From the NCBI RefSeq assembly GCF_900129635.1, contig NZ_FSRB01000003.1, forward strand, positions 682,001 through 746,000: DNA of 64,000 nt. Direction: 5' to 3'. This stretch comes from Singulisphaera sp. GP187. Its GTDB lineage: Bacteria > Planctomycetota > Planctomycetia > Isosphaerales > Isosphaeraceae. Below, one piece after another: positions 52,592-61,283 of this stretch (positions within the stretch are counted from its first letter, which is position 1; every line of letters begins with the position of its first letter). The position numbers were made by a program, and so were the translations under genes. The notes under the pieces are model-generated. The model searched no databases. It had not been told where the DNA came from and saw only the letters and a list, made by a program, of their open reading frames with translations.

Positions 52592-53557
52592 ATGGACATT
52601 GTCGATAGCTTGCAAGGTTTTGTTGGAGAGAACCTGTCGCTTCTTCTCCCTGTCAACCAAATCTGGCAACCGACCGACTACCTCCCCGACCTCGAGTCCG
52701 ACAATTGGTCCGAGAATTTGGCGCGATTCCGGGAGACCGCCCTGCGGTTGCCCGATGAGTTGCTGGTCGTTCTGGTCGGCAACATGGTGACCGAGGAAGC
52801 ACTGCCGAATTACGCGATCTCGCTCGAGCACGTCGCCAAGGATCCGAGCGGTACGACCGACACCCCCTGGGCGCACTGGCTGCGCGGGTGGACCGCCGAG
52901 GAGAACCGCCATGGCGATCTCCTGAACACTTATCTCCGTCTCACGGGACGCGTAAACATGCGTTCCGTTGAGACAACAGTTCACCATCTCATCAAGAACG
53001 GATTCAGTCCGGGCAGCGAGGGGAACAACCAGGCGGGCCTCGTCTACGCCGCGTTCCAGGAGCGAGCGACCCGGATGTCCCACGGCAATCTCGGCCGGCT
53101 CGCCGACGAGCGGGGCGAGGTGAACCTTGCTGTCATCTGCCGCAAGATTGCGTCGGACGAAACCCGACACGAGGTTTTCTACACGAAAGTTGTCGCCCAA
53201 GCGATGGAACGCGACCCGGAAGGGACGATCTTGGCCTATCGAGCCATGCTCAAGCGAATGATCGCGATGCCCGGGGCCAGGATGAACGACGGCAGGACTC
53301 CGGATATCTTCGATCACTACGCGGCCGTCACCCAGCGCACCGGGGTCTACACGTCCCGGGACTACGGCGATATCATCCGACACCTCAATGCCGCCTGGAA
53401 CCTCGGCCACCAATCGGTGTCGGGCAAAGCCGCGAAGGCCCAAGACTACATTTGCCAGCAACCCGAACGATTCGACCGCTTTGCCGACGAGATTGGCGAG
53501 CAAGTCGCCAGCCAGGCCCCGTTCTCGTTCTCCTGGATCCGCGGCCGAAAAGCCTGA
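52592..53557 (+). CDS. Plant-type soluble acyl-[acyl-carrier-protein] desaturase (FAB2 family)
   Basis: The roughly 321-residue diiron enzyme matches plant stearoyl-ACP desaturases: VNQIWQPTDYLPD, LVGNMVTEEALPNY, TAEENRHGDLLNTYLRLTGR with the first EENRHG iron motif, AFQERATRMSHGN, and IASDETRHEVFYTK with the second D-E-x-R-H motif. It would introduce a cis double bond into ACP-bound fatty acids. ATG 52592 starts at the conserved N-helix; GTG 52535 would add 19 residues. The FAB2 group is less common in bacteria than membrane desaturases. Confidence 0.9.
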   Translation: MDIVDSLQGFVGENLSLLLPVNQIWQPTDYLPDLESDNWSENLARFRETALRLPDELLVVLVGNMVTEEALPNYAISLEHVAKDPSGTTDTPWAHWLRGWTAEENRHGDLLNTYLRLTGRVNMRSVETTVHHLIKNGFSPGSEGNNQAGLVYAAFQERATRMSHGNLGRLADERGEVNLAVICRKIASDETRHEVFYTKVVAQAMERDPEGTILAYRAMLKRMIAMPGARMNDGRTPDIFDHYAAVTQRTGVYTSRDYGDIIRHLNAAWNLGHQSVSGKAAKAQDYICQQPERFDRFADEIGEQVASQAPFSFSWIRGRKA

Positions 53558-53716
53558 GTTCCTGAGCGCTCACCTCGCCCCCCGTGCCGCCCCTCCCGGG
53601 ACGGTACGGATGTCTGGCACCGGAAATGCACTGAACTCACACCGTCACGCCATTCCATCGATTCCCGAGCCTAAGGTGAAGAAGCCGGGCATTGAGGCGA
53701 CGATGGGGACTCACCC

Positions 53717-53821
53717 ATGTTCCTCTTTTACTTCAACAAGCTTGGATGCCTGGGTTCGATCCTGGTTTCCGTCGTGCTCACCGGCGTGCTGATTCTACTC
53801 CTCCGCGGCTGCCAAGGCTGA
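53717..53821 (+). CDS. 34-residue single-membrane-segment protein
   Basis: ATG 53717 is preceded seven bases upstream by GGGGA. The frame encodes MFLFYFNKLGCLGSILVSVV, continuing as a hydrophobic helix and ending LLRGCQG. One membrane helix with flanking cysteines and a basic residue at the end gives a typical bacterial small membrane protein. It sits between the desaturase and a convergent gene. No partner is evident. It is short, so chance cannot be excluded. Confidence 0.5.
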   Translation: MFLFYFNKLGCLGSILVSVVLTGVLILLLRGCQG

Positions 53822-53865
53822 ACCCGTACCGCGCAACCGAATCGTTGGACGAACCGGGCCGGCAC

Positions 53866-54228
53866 TCACTTCGCCGGGCGCCGAAACAGGATCGCTACCG
53901 TCATCGGGGCGCCCACACCTGGGTTCGCGGGCTGGATCGGGACAATCTCGAAGGTCTCCCAGCCCTTCTCCTCCCACTTATTGAGCGTCTCGGCCATATG
54001 CGTCCAGACAACCTGGACCTGTCGGTAATCCATGGGCATCCGGACGTGTGACGGCGAAACCGGAGCCCGATTGGCCTTCGCCTGCGCCTCGAGCTCCCTG
54101 CTTCCTAACAGGCCGAGGCCCACGATCATCGCGATCAAGGCCAAGACGGCCGTTCCCGCTCCTCTCCCTCGCCGGTATCGATCTCGCTGCAGTGCTTGCA
54201 TGATCCGGTCGTTCGGCTGGTCCATCAT
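53866..54228 (-). CDS. Small membrane-anchored hypothetical protein
   Basis: The 120-residue protein has a basic cytoplasmic N-terminus (ALQRDRYRRGRGAG), one membrane helix (TAVLALIAMIVGLGLLG) and an exported C-terminal domain (YRQVQVVWTHMAETLNKWEE, KGWETFEIVPIQPANP). ATG 54228 follows GGAGG by six bases; the frame upstream is open but arginine-rich and not coding-like. The WEEKGWE segment recalls the DUF4177-like fold of small planctomycete proteins, which is a guess. Confidence 0.68.
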   Translation of the reverse strand: MMDQPNDRIMQALQRDRYRRGRGAGTAVLALIAMIVGLGLLGSRELEAQAKANRAPVSPSHVRMPMDYRQVQVVWTHMAETLNKWEEKGWETFEIVPIQPANPGVGAPMTVAILFRRPAK

Positions 54229-54423
54229 CAATGGCCTCCGTGGCTTGGATGTCGTGCCTGCGTTCCAATGGATGTGGTAAGTCCAATCCGTAAACCAGGG
54301 ACGTCGGAATAAGAATCGCCGCAACGGTGCCTCTCGGGAAGACTTTGCGGGTATGCTTTTCCTGACTTCCTGGGTATTCCTCGTCACCGTCGCCCGTGGG
54401 CGACGACTTGGAGGTGAGTCACG

Positions 54424-55113
54424 ATGAGTCCTTACGGGTCGATTCAAGTGGGCCGATCAACTTTCCTCGCCCTGCTGGCCGGAATGTCGGCGCTGATCAT
54501 GCCGCCCTCGGTGTGTCACGCAGAGCAGTTCGTCCTGTTCGACGTCACATTCACCTTTACCAAGGCCGACGCCGACACGTCGAAGCCAAGTAAATCGCAC
54601 TATTACGTCCGCGGCAACGCGATCAATCCGGATCGGCCGCGCGACTGGACGAAGCCGGTGGACTATCGGAATGGGACGGTCCACATCCGCACCGAGGTAA
54701 TCGAGAAGCCCGCGGGCGGCGAGCCCACGACATGGACCCTTTGCTACATTCCCAATCGCGGTCAAGGCAACGGCTACGGTTGCACCGGGACGGTCCTCTA
54801 CCGCGAAAAAGGCGTGTACGAGCAAGATGTCTCGATGAAATCATTCTGGGAAAACGATGCGATCGTCTGGTCGGAAGGGATCAAGCAGATGGATCTCGTG
54901 ATCAAGGACAAGAGCGGGGGCAAGGGCCATGCGCACCAGCGACCCGACTCGGAAAAGTTCTTCCCGACCAAGATGCGCATCACCATGGTCCAGGTATCGG
55001 CCGGTTCCACCTATGATCCGAATTTGGTCCCCAATCTCCCTCAGAGCCCGGCTGCAACCCCCGGAACACCAAAGGCCAGCGCCACCGAGAACGAGCAAAA
55101 GACCGACAAATAA
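54424..55113 (+). CDS. Exported hypothetical protein
   Basis: The 229-residue protein has a signal peptide (about residues 10-33, ending CHAEQ). The mature part includes a beta-rich domain (FVLFDVTFTFTKADADTSKP, TWTLCYIPNRGQGNGYGCTG) and a C-terminal Pro/Ala/Thr linker. The stop codon abuts the 55114-55209 repeat. A 16-bp palindrome at 54389-54404 (GTCGCCC/GGGCGAC) precedes the ribosome site and could be an operator. No family is recognised. Confidence 0.7.
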   Translation: MSPYGSIQVGRSTFLALLAGMSALIMPPSVCHAEQFVLFDVTFTFTKADADTSKPSKSHYYVRGNAINPDRPRDWTKPVDYRNGTVHIRTEVIEKPAGGEPTTWTLCYIPNRGQGNGYGCTGTVLYREKGVYEQDVSMKSFWENDAIVWSEGIKQMDLVIKDKSGGKGHAHQRPDSEKFFPTKMRITMVQVSAGSTYDPNLVPNLPQSPAATPGTPKASATENEQKTDK

Positions 55114-55209
55114 CAACGCCCCGCCAGAGAGCGAGGAATCCCCCTCGTTCCCACGGTCCCCCGTGGGAACGAGTCGCGAGAGGCTTCCTTGCCCTGGATC
55201 GGGTCGTTG
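55114..55209. mobile_element. Second copy of the CAACG...CGTTG inverted-repeat element
   Basis: Left terminus CAACGCCCCG (55114) and right terminus CGGGTCGTTG (ending 55209) flank a perfect 13-bp stem-loop (55144-55156 with 55161-55173). The left 45 bases match the right arm of the 48966-49317 element closely in reverse complement. Flanks ACAAATAA and ACAAATCG share six of eight bases, compatible with a decayed target duplication. It begins directly after the stop codon of the preceding gene, so the hairpin could act as its terminator. Confidence 0.7.
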
Positions 55210-55293
55210 ACAAATCGCGACAGTGTCGCCACGTTACCGGGTTTTCCGACCGGCCTCGGGTAGCCCGGATCTATCAACCCGGCGCCCTTGTTA

Positions 55294-56085
55294 TCATGTC
55301 GATTTCCCGGCTCGTTTCCTCCAGCCCACGCCACCGAGCGTCTGGACCATGCGGCGCGATCGAACGTGGTAGCGCCGGGACGTCTTCGCCATCGGTGGGT
55401 GTTCGGTCCCGATCATGACCAGCGCCGATTCGATGTCGAGGCCCCCGTCGATCAGCGTCTGGAGCATTCGGGCGCGTTCCTCGGTCTTTTCGCCGAGCTG
55501 GGTCGTTCGCAAAACGCCCTTGTTCGGCGCAATCGAGGTAAACCCGGCCTGCTCGATTGCGAGCCCCCAGCGATCGACCCAGGCCTGCACGCGTGCGGTC
55601 AACTCACGGTCCAGGGTCACGCGGTCGGCCAGATGGGCCTGATCGCGGACGCGGAGGACGTCCGTGACAAGGATCGAAACCGCGATTCGGCAGCCCGCGC
55701 CAAAGTGCTCGACCAACGTGAGCGCCTTGGTGGCGTTCTCGACGTGATAGACGACGTTCACGCTGACGTCATAGACCAGCCCGTCGGCCGTGAGCACCTT
55801 CTGCACCGGCAGGTCGAGCGTGATGGAACGCACCGGGGTGACTTTGACCCCATGGATCAACGGGACGAGCCAATGGAAGCCAGGCTCGAGCTCCTTGACA
55901 ACTCGCCCCCAACGGAACAAAACTCCGCGCTGGCCGGACTGGATCATGACTCCGAAGGCGCGAGCCAGGCCGAAAAGCGCGACCGCAACGGCCCATGGAC
56001 GCTGCCGGGCAAATCCCCAGGCGACCTTCCCGACCACGGCAATGATCTTGAGCAGCCAATCGAGCAGGTCATCCATCGCGGTCAT
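55294..56085 (-). CDS. SPFH/band 7 domain protein
   Basis: The 263-residue protein has N-terminal hydrophobic segments (about residues 8-50) and a band 7 domain (GVMIQSGQRGVLFRWGRVVK, ELEPGFHWLVPLIHGVKVTP, VYDVSVNVVYHVENATKALT). It ends in a very basic tail (TSRRYHVRSRRMVQTLGGVG). It overlaps the upstream SPFH gene by 17 bases, so the two are co-translated and probably form a mixed oligomer like HflK/HflC; no protease is adjacent. Confidence 0.83.
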   Translation of the reverse strand: MTAMDDLLDWLLKIIAVVGKVAWGFARQRPWAVAVALFGLARAFGVMIQSGQRGVLFRWGRVVKELEPGFHWLVPLIHGVKVTPVRSITLDLPVQKVLTADGLVYDVSVNVVYHVENATKALTLVEHFGAGCRIAVSILVTDVLRVRDQAHLADRVTLDRELTARVQAWVDRWGLAIEQAGFTSIAPNKGVLRTTQLGEKTEERARMLQTLIDGGLDIESALVMIGTEHPPMAKTSRRYHVRSRRMVQTLGGVGWRKRAGKST

Positions 56086-56788
56086 TGTCCGACTTGTTGG
56101 TATCAGCGTCGTGTCCCTCTCCTTCGACCACGGGTGGAGCGGGGGCCTGCGAAGTCGTCGCTGGCAGTCGCCGCGCCTGTTGTCCAGGCAAGGCCATGAC
56201 TGCGCCCGAGATCAGCGAGACCGCCGCCTCGGAATTGAGTCCTTGCTCATCGTGAAACTGGCGATAGAGCACGAGCTTCTCATGGGCCAGCTTCTGTAAC
56301 TGGGTGATCTCCATCGTTTCCGGCGTGGGCGAGAAGGTCGAAAAGCCAAACTCGTGAATCTGCACACCCCACTGCTGTTCCACCGGTCGGAGCGCTTGCT
56401 TCACCTCGTCGACCATCCGCGACATATCGCGGATCGAGTGCCGGTCCTGGGCCTTGACCACGTTCTGCACGATGATGACGAGCCGATTCTTGAGCCCTTC
56501 CACAAGGTTGTCGACCTCGATGACGGCCTTGCGAAGGTCGACGATCTGGTAGACGACCTTGGCGCCGACCTCGTAAACGAGTTCGTCGCTCAGTTGGATC
56601 ACTTGCGGCTCGAGGTCGAGGGTCGTGTCCTTGGTCGGCTCGATCTGGAAGCGCTGGAGGATCGGAATCTTGAAGTGGACGCCAGGCCCGACCACACCGA
56701 TGGCGCGTCCCAGATGAAACTTCAAGGCATGCTGCCCTTCATAGACCACCACGAAGATCCCGGTCATCGCCTGGAGAAACTCGAGCAT
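56069..56788 (-). CDS. SPFH/band 7 domain protein
   Basis: The 239-residue protein begins with a short hydrophobic stretch (LEFLQAMTGIFVVV) and the band 7 domain (YEGQHALKFHLGRAIGVVGP, GVHFKIPILQRFQIEPTKDT, VYEVGAKVVYQIVDLRKAVI). It ends in a disordered Pro/Asp-rich tail. ATG 56788 follows GAGGGG. It is the upstream partner of the overlapping SPFH gene. The 182 bases before it hold no supported gene. Confidence 0.83.
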   Translation of the reverse strand: MLEFLQAMTGIFVVVYEGQHALKFHLGRAIGVVGPGVHFKIPILQRFQIEPTKDTTLDLEPQVIQLSDELVYEVGAKVVYQIVDLRKAVIEVDNLVEGLKNRLVIIVQNVVKAQDRHSIRDMSRMVDEVKQALRPVEQQWGVQIHEFGFSTFSPTPETMEITQLQKLAHEKLVLYRQFHDEQGLNSEAAVSLISGAVMALPGQQARRLPATTSQAPAPPVVEGEGHDADTNKSDNDRDG

Positions 56789-56970
56789 CACACCCCCTCG
56801 GACAGTCGCCGACCCGCGTCCCGCAAGACCTCATCCACAGTACCCTACGGACTTCGGGACCGACACGGATCTCTCACTTGCGACTGTCGAGTCGTTTTTG
56901 TTGGGGTGGATCACACGGCGGAATATTCCAAGAATTCAACCACGAACAACAAAACACAATTAACGATATT

Positions 56971-58797
56971 CTATGATTGCGATCGCCGACCGCCCCTTGC
57001 ATTGAACACTCGAGCAGCGGCCCAGGTCGCGGTGATCGCGCCGAGGGTGTGGATCGCGAGGCTGACGGCATAGGTCCGGACGAGGCCGGGATTCAGCACC
57101 ACCCTGCACCTCCAGAGCCCCGCGGGGAGATAGAAAGGCTGGTCCCAAACCCGGCCGGCTTGCCACTCCTGGATGTCGATGGGAGACACGAGTGAGGCCC
57201 AGCCGATGAACGGGGTCGCCCCGGCGAGGTAGACGCCCGACCAAGACCCCGTGAGCGATCCCACGAGGCTCAACGGAACGAAGAGAAAGGGGAGCAAATT
57301 GCTGGCGAACAAGACCAGGAGCGTGGCTCCGATCGCCTGTTCCGAGCTCTTGGACACCAGCGAGAGGAAAACCCCGATCGCCGCCGCATACCAGAGATAA
57401 ATGACCACCCCGATCGCCGCCGCGACGACGCCGACGGGATGAACGGAGCCGGTCATCAGTCCGACCGTCCAGATGAGGAGCAGGGGGATCGCAAGTCCGC
57501 GGAGAGCAACCAAGGCGCCGATCACCTTGGCTCGGGCGACTTCGCGGCCGGTCACGAGCGTGGTCGCCAGGCTGATCCACGTCCCTCGCTCGCGCTCGCC
57601 GGTCACGCTGGTTGCGGCGATCGCGGCAACGCCCACCAGCCCCAGGAAGTAGAGTGTGGCGTGAACGTGGCGAAGGACTTCGTTGAGCTCATTCCGCTTC
57701 CACTGCCACGCCAAGCCGTCCCACCACGACTCCTGCCACTCCCCAAAGGCGGCTTGAGCCATCCCGAGCAGGGGAGCGAGTAAGATCAGACAGACGAGCA
57801 GGAACGCCCCACGGACCAAAGGGCGGCCGAACGGTCCGGAGGTCGCATACCGTTCCTTCCAGAACATCGGGTCGTCACCGATCGGCGGCCTGCTGCGCTT
57901 CGAGGTCGGCTCGCCAACCCAGGACCGCCGGAGCCAGAATCCGAGCCTCAAGGGACGGAGCAAAAGGACGGCCAAAAGGATGAAGATCACCGCGAACGTC
58001 AAGTGGACGCCCACGAAGTGTGGAAGGCATCGCGCCAGCTCCGACCGGAGCCAGGCCGACCCGATTGGCCCTACAAACGGTCCCATCGTCACGATCCTGA
58101 GCAACAACTCAAGACCAGCGGGGTGACCCTGGAAAACCCATTCGGACACGGTCTCGAGCCAGGCGAATCGCCGGGGGAGTTGAGCGACGATCAGAGCGTA
58201 TCCGCCCGGCAAGAACAGCCAGCCGACCACGAGCAGATACGCGATCAAGGTCGTCAAACGCGGCCGCGGGTTGACGACCGACACCACGAGTGACAGCGAC
58301 GCCACGAACAGGATCCATGCCATGAGCATGACGTAGGCGCTCGAAACGAAGTGGAAGTCGAGAATCCCCAACAGACCGAACGTCAAAGCAAAAGGGAAAC
58401 CCACTCCCAAGGCCATTCCAGTGCGGGCAAGTTGCACCACCAGTTTGCCAAGCACGATCGACCCACTCGACAAGGGGCTGGCAAGCAGGTCTAACATCGT
58501 CCCTCGCCGATCTTCCTCGGCGATCGAACCGGCGACCAACCCAGGCACCAAGAAGACAATCGCGGCCGCCTGCACCAGCATGAGCTCGAGAAAAATCTGC
58601 TCCACCAGTGAGCGCATCGCCTGCGGCACCACCAATCCCCCGAGCAGGTCGCCCGACGCCGTCAAGGTTTGCCGCCAGTCATCCACCTTCGCGGCCACCC
58701 CCAGCAAAACCAGGCCAATCGCTCCTCGGAGCACGTAGAGTCGACCCTGCCGCGCAGTCCGTCTCAATTCGAAACGGAGGATTGGTCCAAGCTCCAT
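56971..58797 (-). CDS. ABC-2-type permease, two transporter domains in one chain
   Basis: The 608-residue membrane protein repeats the ABC-2 permease pattern twice: an N-terminal half (LRFELRRTARQGRLYVLRGA, SIAEEDRRGTMLDLLASPLS with the conserved E-E-x-x-G-T) and a C-terminal half (FWKERYATSGPFGRPLVRGA, SVTGERERGTWISLATTLVT). Each half has about six membrane segments. The cognate ATPase is not beside it in the window. ATG 58797 follows GGAG by seven bases; an upstream extension is possible but not conserved-looking. Substrate unknown. Confidence 0.82.
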   Translation of the reverse strand: MELGPILRFELRRTARQGRLYVLRGAIGLVLLGVAAKVDDWRQTLTASGDLLGGLVVPQAMRSLVEQIFLELMLVQAAAIVFLVPGLVAGSIAEEDRRGTMLDLLASPLSSGSIVLGKLVVQLARTGMALGVGFPFALTFGLLGILDFHFVSSAYVMLMAWILFVASLSLVVSVVNPRPRLTTLIAYLLVVGWLFLPGGYALIVAQLPRRFAWLETVSEWVFQGHPAGLELLLRIVTMGPFVGPIGSAWLRSELARCLPHFVGVHLTFAVIFILLAVLLLRPLRLGFWLRRSWVGEPTSKRSRPPIGDDPMFWKERYATSGPFGRPLVRGAFLLVCLILLAPLLGMAQAAFGEWQESWWDGLAWQWKRNELNEVLRHVHATLYFLGLVGVAAIAATSVTGERERGTWISLATTLVTGREVARAKVIGALVALRGLAIPLLLIWTVGLMTGSVHPVGVVAAAIGVVIYLWYAAAIGVFLSLVSKSSEQAIGATLLVLFASNLLPFLFVPLSLVGSLTGSWSGVYLAGATPFIGWASLVSPIDIQEWQAGRVWDQPFYLPAGLWRCRVVLNPGLVRTYAVSLAIHTLGAITATWAAARVFNARGGRRSQS

Positions 58798-59481
58798 GAT
58801 CATGCTCCGTCGAGCCGCTTGCACGATCGACCCGATGATGGACGCCCACTCAATGACGATTGTCCGAGCCACCCCATCTTACACGCGCCCATCGTGTTGT
58901 AAAGGTGACAGACCGAGGGGGAGGGGAGGGCAATCGCGCCGAGCTGCGGTCCGACGGATCGCTTTTCGGTGGGAATCGGCCTACTGACAAGAAATCACAA
59001 AATCCATCATTGCTTAATTTTAACTGATTATGAATATCAATTATTAATAAAAGCGATCGCTACTCTTTTTTTTCACGGACCGCGTTTCACAATCGGGCAT
59101 TACCGTGATTCACACCGCCCGCGAATTGAGTCGAAACCTCGAGGCTCGAGCACGACGTCGAGAAGCAAGGCTTGCCTGTGACCTCCCAACCGGCGTCGGA
59201 CGAGCCCGCGGAATAGGTAGAGAATTCCGTGCCCGCGTTCGACGACGATCGCCGTCTCCCCGAGCAATCGAAGCGTCGTTTCGTTGGTCGGTGTCGAAAT
59301 TCGGTGATAAGCTGAAGAGATGAGGAAACCGAGTCGAGTACCAACCGAACGCCCCACTTCACCATCCTCGCCGGCGCGGGCTCCGGCCGCCTGATTTCGT
59401 GGACTTTTCCGATTCACGAACCAGGGTCCAAGGGGCACGACAAGCTTGGTCTGGGGATTTATCGAGAGAAATCAACCAGTC
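58798..59481. other. Intergenic region with an A+T-rich core
   Basis: This divergent region of about 680 bases separates the permease gene from an exported protein gene. Bases 58985-59075 are strongly A+T-rich with runs such as TTGCTTAATTTTAACTGATT, which is probably promoter DNA. One GCGATCGC palindrome occurs near 59054. Frames on both strands look like chance. No RNA gene or repeat was recognised. Confidence 0.45.
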
Positions 59482-60159
59482 ATGAGACGCTCAACCTTGA
59501 TGGCCTCGATGCTCGCCGTGGCGGCCTCCGCCACGCTTGATGAAGTGCTTCCATTTCCGCTTCAGACACGCGCCGTGGCACAGGCACCCGCGGAGCCTGC
59601 GCCGGAACCGGCACCCGAAATGTCCCCGGCGCCGGCCGAGCCACCGCCAGTGGAAGTTCCCCCCGCACCGGTACCCCTTCCGCCCGCCGGCTCGGCTTCC
59701 ACAACTCCACCAACGCTCCCCTTTGTCGTGCCTCCCACGGAATTCGTCGCTCCGGAACAGGGCGAGTTTGGACCGGTACTCAAAGTCGTGCCCGCACACC
59801 GGCTCGCCATGATGGAGGCAGGGCGACTGCTCCCTGAGACTGACCCCTTGGTCGCCCGGTCGGCCGTGGTCTTGTACCAGATGACCGGCAAATATCTCGA
59901 GGATGCGCCGCGAATCGTCGAACTGACGATCAAGACTTGCGCGGCGATTCGGCTTGCGAACGGTGTCGCTTCCCCCTTGGAACTGCTGGACGGGGCATTG
60001 AAGTCGAAGCGGCCTGCCAAGGGCGACGGGACCCGCCCTCGGGAATTCGAGAAGTTCGCCACTGGCTATCGCCAGGCGCGTCTGGAAGGGAGAAAAGACC
60101 ACGCGGGAGCGATCGCTGAGATCCAAGGGACTCCCGGCTCGCCGCCACCGCCTCGCTGA
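59482..60159 (+). CDS. Exported proline/alanine-rich hypothetical protein
   Basis: The roughly 225-residue protein has a signal peptide (STLMASMLAVAASATLDE), a long Pro/Ala/Glu-rich low-complexity stretch (about residues 33-90, EPAPEPAPEMSPAPAEPPP), and a C-terminal helical domain (VLKVVPAHRLAMMEAGRLLP, VELTIKTCAAIRLANGVASP). The low-complexity part could span the envelope as in TonB-like or wall-linked proteins. ATG 59482 is chosen over TTG 59446 because the signal peptide starts there. Function unknown. Confidence 0.72.
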   Translation: MRRSTLMASMLAVAASATLDEVLPFPLQTRAVAQAPAEPAPEPAPEMSPAPAEPPPVEVPPAPVPLPPAGSASTTPPTLPFVVPPTEFVAPEQGEFGPVLKVVPAHRLAMMEAGRLLPETDPLVARSAVVLYQMTGKYLEDAPRIVELTIKTCAAIRLANGVASPLELLDGALKSKRPAKGDGTRPREFEKFATGYRQARLEGRKDHAGAIAEIQGTPGSPPPPR

Positions 60160-60213
60160 CCTTTCCGACGGTCGACCGATTTTCCGGGCCGAGGCTGCTC
60201 TCGAAGGCTCGCG

Positions 60214-60275
60214 ATTGGTGGGCCGTGCCCACCCTACGAATGCACATTCTTGTAGGGTAGGCACGGCCCACCAAT
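60214..60275. repeat. 62-bp hairpin repeat between convergent genes
   Basis: Bases 60214-60237 and 60252-60275 are inverted repeats (23/24) with a 14-base loop. The core GGTGGGC/GCCCACC palindrome is shared with the 39390-39569 element. It lies between two convergent genes and has no T-run. It could be a dispersed palindromic repeat that also blocks read-through in both directions. Confidence 0.7.
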
Positions 60276-60317
60276 TCTTGGCCGGGGCGACCCGATGAAT
60301 TCAGGGATCAGCCTGAC

Positions 60318-61244
60318 TCAGCCGGGTGTGGCGACTCGCTGGAGGGTGGCGATCCCGCCGTTTTGCGGGGGAGCGATCGAGTAGGCCGGCGTCTTCGCGA
60401 ACCGGTTCCAGGCCTGGTCGAGAGCACTGCGATCGGCCGGGCCGGCATGGACGAGCAGACGGTAGCGGAGGTCGAGGGGGTGATCGGTGGCCAGGCCGTA
60501 GGGTTCGGCCAGGTTGAACGCTGCCTCCATCCAGCCGTCCTTGCGAACGTGCCAGTGAGTGGGATGTCGCGGGTTATCGGGATGATCCATGTAGCAGATC
60601 CCGTCGACTTTCTCGGCGGTGGCCGGGCCCGAGTAGTCAACCCAGCGGTGGGTCTTGCCGAAGATCGCGGGTTCGCCCGTCGACCCGTCGGCGGCGGTCA
60701 GCCGGCCGCCGCCGAACTGCTCCGAGATCGTCTTCGCCACCCGTACACCCAGGAAACCGAAGTTGGTCTTGTCCAGCGGGACGGGGATCCCGACCGACTC
60801 GAACCGGGATTGGAGGTCGAGCGCGAAGCCACCGTCGTCGGTGGGCTCGAGAACGAGCGTCAGTTGCTGGCGAATCACCGTGTGCCCGTGCGCCCACCAG
60901 TCGGATTCGGCCACGAGCCCCGCCCAGTCGGGACCATCCTGATAAATAAGAACTCGCTTGTGACGGACCTGGATGTCGGAATGACCGCTCTCCATCCAAA
61001 AGTTCGTCCCGTCGACTTTTTCATGACCGAACCAGACGGAGCGGTGATGCTCGTGACCGACCGGGTTCGGGTGCCCCATCCGCGTGAGGACCGCTCCTGA
61101 CGGGCCGATGACCGGGTAGACGAAGGGGCGGGGCCCCCCCTGACCGAACTCGAACCCAGCGCGTTCGACGCCGTCGACCCGCAGGCTGGCTCGGTCAACC
61201 TGGGGCAGTGCCTGGACTCTGGGAAAGGGAAACGATGATGCCAC
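60318..61244 (-). CDS. DUF6807/PmoA-family protein
   Basis: The 308-residue protein matches the family annotated as DUF6807 or methane-oxygenase PmoA-family in planctomycetes: RPFVYPVIGPSGAVLTRMGH, GHEHHRSVWFGHEKVDGTNF and DHPDNPRHPTHWHVRKDGWM. The family name reflects weak annotation history, not a membrane methane monooxygenase subunit: there is no membrane segment or copper site here. The repeated His-rich motif suggests a carbohydrate-active or cupin-like beta sandwich. Start ATG 61244. Confidence 0.8.
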   Translation of the reverse strand: MASSFPFPRVQALPQVDRASLRVDGVERAGFEFGQGGPRPFVYPVIGPSGAVLTRMGHPNPVGHEHHRSVWFGHEKVDGTNFWMESGHSDIQVRHKRVLIYQDGPDWAGLVAESDWWAHGHTVIRQQLTLVLEPTDDGGFALDLQSRFESVGIPVPLDKTNFGFLGVRVAKTISEQFGGGRLTAADGSTGEPAIFGKTHRWVDYSGPATAEKVDGICYMDHPDNPRHPTHWHVRKDGWMEAAFNLAEPYGLATDHPLDLRYRLLVHAGPADRSALDQAWNRFAKTPAYSIAPPQNGGIATLQRVATPG

Positions 61245-61283
61245 GATCGACCTCCTCGGTCCGTCTTGCCTATTGATTTTCGG

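Noticed and set aside
60318..61244. Reading the PmoA-family label as a methane monooxygenase subunit, linking it to the C1 genes
   Set aside because: The protein has no membrane segments or copper ligands of particulate methane monooxygenase. The H4MPT genes in planctomycetes do not imply methanotrophy.
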